Shown one piece after another: positions 59,899 through 64,000 of a stretch of 64,000 bases of DNA. The notes under the pieces were generated by a model that ran no database searches, was not told where the DNA came from, and saw nothing but the letters and a program-made list of their open reading frames with translations. The stretch spans positions 124,001 through 188,000 of the forward strand of contig NZ_FONG01000007.1 in NCBI RefSeq assembly GCF_900112845.1. The letters are read 5' to 3'. Position numbers and translations under genes: made by a program. Source of the DNA: Actinacidiphila alni (GTDB taxonomy: Bacteria; Actinomycetota; Actinomycetes; Streptomycetales; Streptomycetaceae). Within the stretch, counting starts at the first letter, position 1; the number at the start of each line of letters is the position of its first letter.

Positions 59899-60857
59899 TG
59901 CGCCATGGAACCGGTCACAGACCCGGCGGCCGTCCGCCAGTCCGCGTACACCGCGGCGATCCCGTCCTTCAGTGCGATCTCCGGCCGCCAGCCGAGCGCC
60001 TGGAGGCGGGACACGTCGAGCAGCTTGCGCGGCGTGCCGTCGGGTTTTGTGGTGTCCCAGCCGATCGTGCCGCGGTAGCCGACGACGTCCTGGACGGTCT
60101 CGGCCAGTTCGCGGATGGTGAGGTCCTCGCCGCAGCCGACATTGACCGGCTCGGCGCCGTCGTAGACCCGCAGCAGCAGCGCGCAGGCCGCCGCGAGGTC
60201 GTCCACGTGCAGGAATTCGCGCCGCGGTGTGCCGCTGCCCCACAGGGTCAGCTCCGGCACCCCGTCCCGCTCGGCCTCGTGGAAGCGGCGGATCAGCGCG
60301 GGCAGCACGTGCGAGGTGGCGAGGTCGAAGTTGTCGCCGGGGCCGTAGAGATTGGTCGGCATGGCGGAGATGTACGAGGCGCCGTACTGCTTGCGGTAGG
60401 ACTGCACCTGGACGATGCCGGCGATCTTGGCGAGCGCGTACGCCTCGTTGGTGGGCTCCAGCGGGCCGGTGAGCAGCGCGTCCTCGGGGATCGGCTGCGG
60501 GGCCAGCTTCGGGTAGATGCACGAGGAGCCGAGGAAGAGCAGCCGGGGCACGCCCGCCTCGTGGGCGCCGGCGATCACGCTGAGCTGGATCCGGAGGTTG
60601 TCCTCCAGGAACTGCACGGGGTAGGTCGAGTTGGCCATGATCCCCCCGACCTTGGCCGCCGCGAGCACCACCGCGTCGGGCCGCTGATCGCGCAGGTAGG
60701 CGGCGGTCGCCGCCGCGTCCCGCAGGTCGAGTTCGGCGCGGGTCCTGGTGAGCACCCGGTGGCCGTCCGCGGTGAGGCGGCGGGTCACGGCGGAGCCGAC
60801 GAGGCCCCGGTGACCCGCGACGAAGATCCGGGCCGCATCCGGCAGTAGGTCAGTCAT
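59895..60857 (-). CDS. fcl: GDP-L-fucose synthase
   Basis: A 320-residue short-chain dehydrogenase-type epimerase/reductase making GDP-L-fucose from the Gmd product. The NADP motif [17 protein letters not shown] is at 12-28. Catalytic residues are in GSSCIYPK (about 110-117) and Tyr140/Lys144 ([11 protein letters not shown]). The ATG at 60857 lacks a ribosome site; CACAAT 6 bp upstream suggests a leaderless start. Its stop and that of the convergent transferase share the palindrome CTAG (59895-59898), so the two coding regions overlap by 4 bp tail to tail. It is divergent from gmd. Confidence 0.93.
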   Translation of the reverse strand: MTDLLPDAARIFVAGHRGLVGSAVTRRLTADGHRVLTRTRAELDLRDAAATAAYLRDQRPDAVVLAAAKVGGIMANSTYPVQFLEDNLRIQLSVIAGAHEAGVPRLLFLGSSCIYPKLAPQPIPEDALLTGPLEPTNEAYALAKIAGIVQVQSYRKQYGASYISAMPTNLYGPGDNFDLATSHVLPALIRRFHEAERDGVPELTLWGSGTPRREFLHVDDLAAACALLLRVYDGAEPVNVGCGEDLTIRELAETVQDVVGYRGTIGWDTTKPDGTPRKLLDVSRLQALGWRPEIALKDGIAAVYADWRTAAGSVTGSMAH

Positions 60858-60880
60858 AACGGCATTGTGCCAGCACACTT

Positions 60881-60894
60881 CACCCGATCGGGTG
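60881..60894. promoter_or_regulatory. 14-bp perfect palindrome between fcl and gmd
   Basis: CACCCGATCGGGTG is its own reverse complement and lies in the 105-bp divergent promoter region, 24 bp from the fcl start and 69 bp from the gmd start. TTGACA on the minus strand (60898-60893) overlaps its edge. It is a candidate operator coordinating both GDP-fucose genes. Confidence 0.45.
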
Positions 60895-60962
60895 TCAACT
60901 CCGCTTTCCATACGAAACTACGCATGAAATACCGCACAACCCGACCAGTTGGGGGGACTCAC

Positions 60963-61976
60963 ATGGGCAAGACCGCGCTCATCACCGGCGTCACCGGGCA
61001 GGACGGCTCGTACCTCGCCGAGCTGCTGCTGTCCAAGGGCTACACGGTGCACGGCATCGTGCGCCGCTCGTCGACGTTCAACACCGAGCGGATCGACCAC
61101 ATCTACCAGGACCCCCAGGAGCAGAATCGTTCCTTCGTTCTGCATCACGCGGACCTCACCGACGGCATCGCGCTGGTGAGCCTGCTGCGCGATCTGCGGC
61201 CCGACGAGATCTACAACCTGGGCGCCCAGTCCCATGTCCGGGTCTCCTTCGACGCACCCCTGTACACCGGCGACGTCACCGGCCTGTCCGCGCTGCGGCT
61301 GCTGGAGTCGGTGCGGGCCAGCGGCATCGAGGCACGGGTCTACCAGGCGTCGTCCTCGGAGATGTTCGGCGCCGCCCCGCCGCCGCAGAACGAGCACACC
61401 CCCTTCCACCCGCGCAGCCCGTACGGCTGCGCCAAGGTCTTCGCCTACTGGGCGACGGTGAACTACCGCGAGGCGTACGGGATGTACGCCGTCAACGGCA
61501 TCCTGTTCAACCACGAGTCGCCGCGCCGCGGCGAGACCTTCGTGACCCGCAAGATCACCCGCGCCATCGCCCGTATCAAGGCCGGCCTCCAGGACCGGCT
61601 CTACCTGGGCAATCTCGACGCGGTCCGCGACTGGGGCTACGCGCCGGAGTACGTGGACGCGATGTGGCGGATGCTCCAGCGCGACGAGCCCGAGGACTAC
61701 GTGGTGGCCACCGGCGAGGCCGCCACCGTACGGCAGTTCCTGGAAGTGGCCTTCGAGCACGCGGGGCTGGACTGGACCGAGCACGTCCGGTACGACCCGA
61801 AGTACGAGCGGCCCTCCGAGGTCGACGCGCTGATCGGCGACGCGAGCAAGGCCCGCGACCTGCTGGACTGGAAAGCGCAGGTCAAGGTCGCGGAACTGGC
61901 CCGGATCATGGTGGACGCGGACATCCGGCAGGTCGCGGACCAGCTGTCCGGTGCCACGATTCGCATCGATAGATGA
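60963..61976 (+). CDS. gmd: GDP-mannose 4,6-dehydratase
   Basis: A 337-residue enzyme converting GDP-mannose to GDP-4-keto-6-deoxymannose. The NADP motif [19 protein letters not shown] (5-23) is the family hallmark. [23 protein letters not shown] (catalytic Ser/Glu region) and [12 protein letters not shown] (Tyr-X3-Lys) are all present, as is [18 protein letters not shown] near the nucleotide site. The ATG at 60963 has a GGGGGGA site. With fcl it supplies GDP-L-fucose (or GDP-rhamnose-type sugars if another reductase acts) for the polysaccharide. Confidence 0.95.
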   Translation: MGKTALITGVTGQDGSYLAELLLSKGYTVHGIVRRSSTFNTERIDHIYQDPQEQNRSFVLHHADLTDGIALVSLLRDLRPDEIYNLGAQSHVRVSFDAPLYTGDVTGLSALRLLESVRASGIEARVYQASSSEMFGAAPPPQNEHTPFHPRSPYGCAKVFAYWATVNYREAYGMYAVNGILFNHESPRRGETFVTRKITRAIARIKAGLQDRLYLGNLDAVRDWGYAPEYVDAMWRMLQRDEPEDYVVATGEAATVRQFLEVAFEHAGLDWTEHVRYDPKYERPSEVDALIGDASKARDLLDWKAQVKVAELARIMVDADIRQVADQLSGATIRIDR

Positions 61977-62028
61977 TGTGATTTCACTGTATTCGTCAAA
62001 AAGGCATCCCGACCTAAGCGGAACCCCC

Positions 62029-62066
62029 TACTCTGCGTGCACCACGACGGCTGGGGTCAGCCGTCG
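62029..62066 (+). promoter_or_regulatory. promoter and leader hairpin of the secreted protein gene
   Basis: TACTCT (62029-62034) is a possible -10. In the resulting leader CGACGGCTG (62045-62053) and CAGCCGTCG (62058-62066) form a perfect 9-bp stem with loop GGGT, about 30 bp before the ATG. It could influence translation or stability; I do not recognise a riboswitch class. Confidence 0.4.
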
Positions 62067-62095
62067 GCACACATCAGGGGCCAGGGGGGCAACTC

Positions 62096-64000
62096 ATGCG
62101 TAAACTGCCGGTGTTCTCGGCTGCCATCGTGCTGGCAGCCGCGACACTGGGAGCACTGTCGTCGCCATCGGCGACCGCGCTCCAGCCACCGGTCGGCATC
62201 ACCGCCGACAATCTCAGCACGTACCAGACCAACGGCGTCGTCTGGGCGATGGCCCAGGCCAATGGCGTGGTCTTCGCCGGGGGGACCTTCTCCGCGGTCC
62301 GGCCCGCCGGATCCGCGGCCGGCACCAATGAGACACCGGCCGCGAACTTCGCGGCCTTCGACGCCGCCACGGGCGCGCCGACCGGCTGCCAGCTCAACTT
62401 CACCGTCGGCTCCAACAACGCGACGGTCCGGGCGCTCGCGGTCTCCCCGGACGGCTCCACGCTGTACGCGGGCGGCTTCTTCGGCCAGGTCAACGGGGTC
62501 GGGGTGAGCAGCCTCGCCGCCATCGACCTGGCCACCTGCACGGTCAGCACGACCTTCCACCCGGCGGTCTCCGGCACGGTGCGCACCATCGCCGCGACCG
62601 CCGGCGCCGTGTACTTCGGCGGCGACGTGACCTCGGTCGGCGGCACCGCCAGGGGACGGTACGCGGCCGTGGACACCTCGGGCGCGCTGCTGCCGTGGTC
62701 GCCGGACGCGGACAACCCGGGCCGCGCGCTGGCAATCACCCCGGACGGGCAGGACGCCATCCTCGGCGGCGACTTCAACACCGTCGGCGGCACCGCCTCG
62801 CATTCACTGGCCGTGGTCGACACCTCGACCGGCGCACTGGTCAAGGCGTACCCGCCCGGCTTCATCGACGCGACCTCGGTCACCAAGTCGATCTACGTCG
62901 ACCCGGCGAGCAACGCCTTCTACACCGGCAACGAGGGCACCGGCGGCGGTGTCTTCGACGGCCGGATCGCGCTCAGCCTCACGGACTTCAACCAGATCTG
63001 GCGGGACAACTGCCTGGGCGCCACGCAGACCGTCGCGGTCTACGGCACGGTGCTCTACAGCGGCTCGCACGCGCACGACTGCTCCAGCATGGGCGAGTAC
63101 CCGGACTCCACCCGCAAGCACCTGCTCGCGGAGTCCGTCACCGACCCGCACCTGCTGTCCTGGTACCCGGACACCAATGACGGGATCGGCGAGAAGATCG
63201 GCCCGCGCGTCATGACGGTCTCCTCCTCCGGGGGCACCGACTACATGTGGGTCGGCGGCGAGTTCACCACCGTCAACGGCGCCGCGCAGCAGGGCCTGAC
63301 GCGCTTCTCCAACGGCGCGGACACCGGCGCCCCGACGCTGCCGCAGACCGCAGCGAGCAGCATCGACCCGGGCTCGGTCAAGGTCACCTGGCAGTCCAGC
63401 ACGGACAACGACGACGGCACCCTGACGTACCGCGTCTACCGCAACGGCGGTACGACGCCCGTCTACACCGTCACCGGTGACTCCAAGCCGTGGATCCGGC
63501 CGCAGATCACCTTCACCGACACCAATGTCACGCCCGGCGTGAAGTACCTCTACCGCGTCTCGGCCAGTGACGGCACCAACACCAGCGCCCTGTCGCCGAA
63601 CGTGGCGGCCACCGTGCCCACCACGGCCGAGGCGTACCCGACGCAGGTCCTCGCGGACGGCGCGAATCTGTACTGGCGCTACGACGCGGCCTCCGGCTCG
63701 TACAACGCGGACAACTCGGCGTCCGACGACAGCGGGATCAGCGTCGGCGGGCCGGTGCACGCGGTGACGCCCGGTGCGGTGCCCGGGTCGAAGGCGTACA
63801 CCTTCAACGGCTCCACCCAGTGGACGTACAGCGACCGGCAGCACCCCACGCCGTCGACGTACAGCATCGAGACGTGGTTCAAGACCACCACGACCTCGGG
63901 CGGCAAGCTGATCGGCTTCGGCAATCTGCCGACCGAGACCAGCGGCAATTACGACAAGCACATCTACATGACCAACAGCGGTCAGCTGATCTTCGGCGTC
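62096..64000 (+). CDS. secreted propeller/FN3/LamG protein, C-terminus beyond the window
   Basis: The reading frame is open from the ATG at 62096 (AGGGGGG 6 bp upstream) to the window end, 635 codons, with no stop. A signal peptide (1-29) precedes a beta-propeller-like domain (about 30-410) built of five recurring units of the form GG-x-F-x-x-V-x-G followed by an A/L-rich strand, e.g. VFAGGTFSAV, LYAGGFFGQVNG, ILGGDFNTVGG and MWVGGEFTTVNG. A fibronectin type III domain follows (about 412-505), then the start of a LamG/concanavalin-like domain (from about 525, with YSIETWFKTTTTSGGKLIGFG). Such proteins accompany exopolysaccharide clusters in streptomycetes and are probably cell-surface or matrix proteins; the role is inferred. 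Confidence 0.8.
   Translation, partial: MRKLPVFSAAIVLAAATLGALSSPSATALQPPVGITADNLSTYQTNGVVWAMAQANGVVFAGGTFSAVRPAGSAAGTNETPAANFAAFDAATGAPTGCQLNFTVGSNNATVRALAVSPDGSTLYAGGFFGQVNGVGVSSLAAIDLATCTVSTTFHPAVSGTVRTIAATAGAVYFGGDVTSVGGTARGRYAAVDTSGALLPWSPDADNPGRALAITPDGQDAILGGDFNTVGGTASHSLAVVDTSTGALVKAYPPGFIDATSVTKSIYVDPASNAFYTGNEGTGGGVFDGRIALSLTDFNQIWRDNCLGATQTVAVYGTVLYSGSHAHDCSSMGEYPDSTRKHLLAESVTDPHLLSWYPDTNDGIGEKIGPRVMTVSSSGGTDYMWVGGEFTTVNGAAQQGLTRFSNGADTGAPTLPQTAASSIDPGSVKVTWQSSTDNDDGTLTYRVYRNGGTTPVYTVTGDSKPWIRPQITFTDTNVTPGVKYLYRVSASDGTNTSALSPNVAATVPTTAEAYPTQVLADGANLYWRYDAASGSYNADNSASDDSGISVGGPVHAVTPGAVPGSKAYTFNGSTQWTYSDRQHPTPSTYSIETWFKTTTTSGGKLIGFGNLPTETSGNYDKHIYMTNSGQLIFGV

Noticed and set aside
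62029..62095. Riboswitch (c-di-AMP ydaO type) in the leader of the secreted protein gene
   Set aside because: The leader is too short and has only one 9-bp hairpin; none of the conserved ydaO pieces are visible.
1..64000. Prophage, transposon, CRISPR array, rRNA or tRNA
   Set aside because: No integrase, transposase, phage structural gene, regularly spaced direct repeats with unique spacers, or tRNA-like cloverleaf with a CCA-type end was found. The repeat elements fold in a four-way shape but are not tRNAs.

Overview
The window is very GC-rich, genes are tightly packed, and almost every third codon position is G or C. Gene content points to a streptomycete or close relative in the Streptomycetaceae: an operon with six MCE proteins and its own ATPase, an AfsR-type regulator, DmdR/DtxR-type iron boxes, a LAXTG sortase signal, an F420 reductase, leaderless starts and rare TTA codons. 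I see no prophage, integrase, transposase, CRISPR array, rRNA or tRNA.

Layout. (1) 1-13.3 kb, minus strand: a lipid/sterol-type MCE import operon. Its order is a secreted DUF6801-like protein, MceG-type ATPase, two YrbE permeases, MceA-F, then Mce-associated membrane proteins, the last cut by the window edge. A small secreted protein (12695-13327) and a divergent PucR-family regulator (13855-15114) lie next to it. (2) 15.1-24.0 kb: an alpha-glucan utilisation locus with a secreted GH87 alpha-1,3-glucanase, LacI regulator, sugar-binding lipoprotein, two permeases and a cytoplasmic GH13 glucosidase. (3) 24.3-30.7 kb: nadE, an endonuclease/exonuclease/phosphatase-fold membrane protein, a TetR-MFS exporter pair and panB. 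(4) 31.1-44.6 kb: ECF sigma/anti-sigma pair, DrrAB-type ABC exporter, 1193-residue AfsR-type regulator, M50 protease, F420 reductase, an unknown SIS-like protein, an MFS transporter, map and a lipoprotein. (5) 44.6-52.7 kb: an iron-regulated haem acquisition locus with haem oxygenase, two HtaA-domain surface proteins and an HmuTUV-type importer, carrying two iron boxes; a primase-like gene is interspersed. (6) 53.3-58.1 kb: DDAH, a FAD oxidoreductase, CorA and an Rsm22-like methyltransferase. (7) 58.3-64 kb: the start of an exopolysaccharide cluster with a sugar-phosphate transferase, GDP-fucose synthesis genes (fcl, gmd) and a large secreted propeller/FN3/LamG protein running off the end.

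Three observations stand out. First, the only in-frame TTA codons I found in the window are two in the PucR regulator and one in yrbEB, so the MCE system may be gated by the bldA tRNA. Second, a 26-bp sequence with 22 identities occurs in opposite orientation in front of the GH87/lacI divergon and in front of the ABC operon, a likely LacI operator. Third, a structured intergenic repeat occurs four times, always downstream of a plus-strand gene. It has long inverted arms, three internal hairpins and a variable number of 46-48 bp modules, and its third hairpin changes sequence while mostly keeping its pairing. A second modular repeat is associated with three of these sites.

All calls come from reading the sequence. 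Family assignments rest on recognised motifs and domain order, not on database searches.
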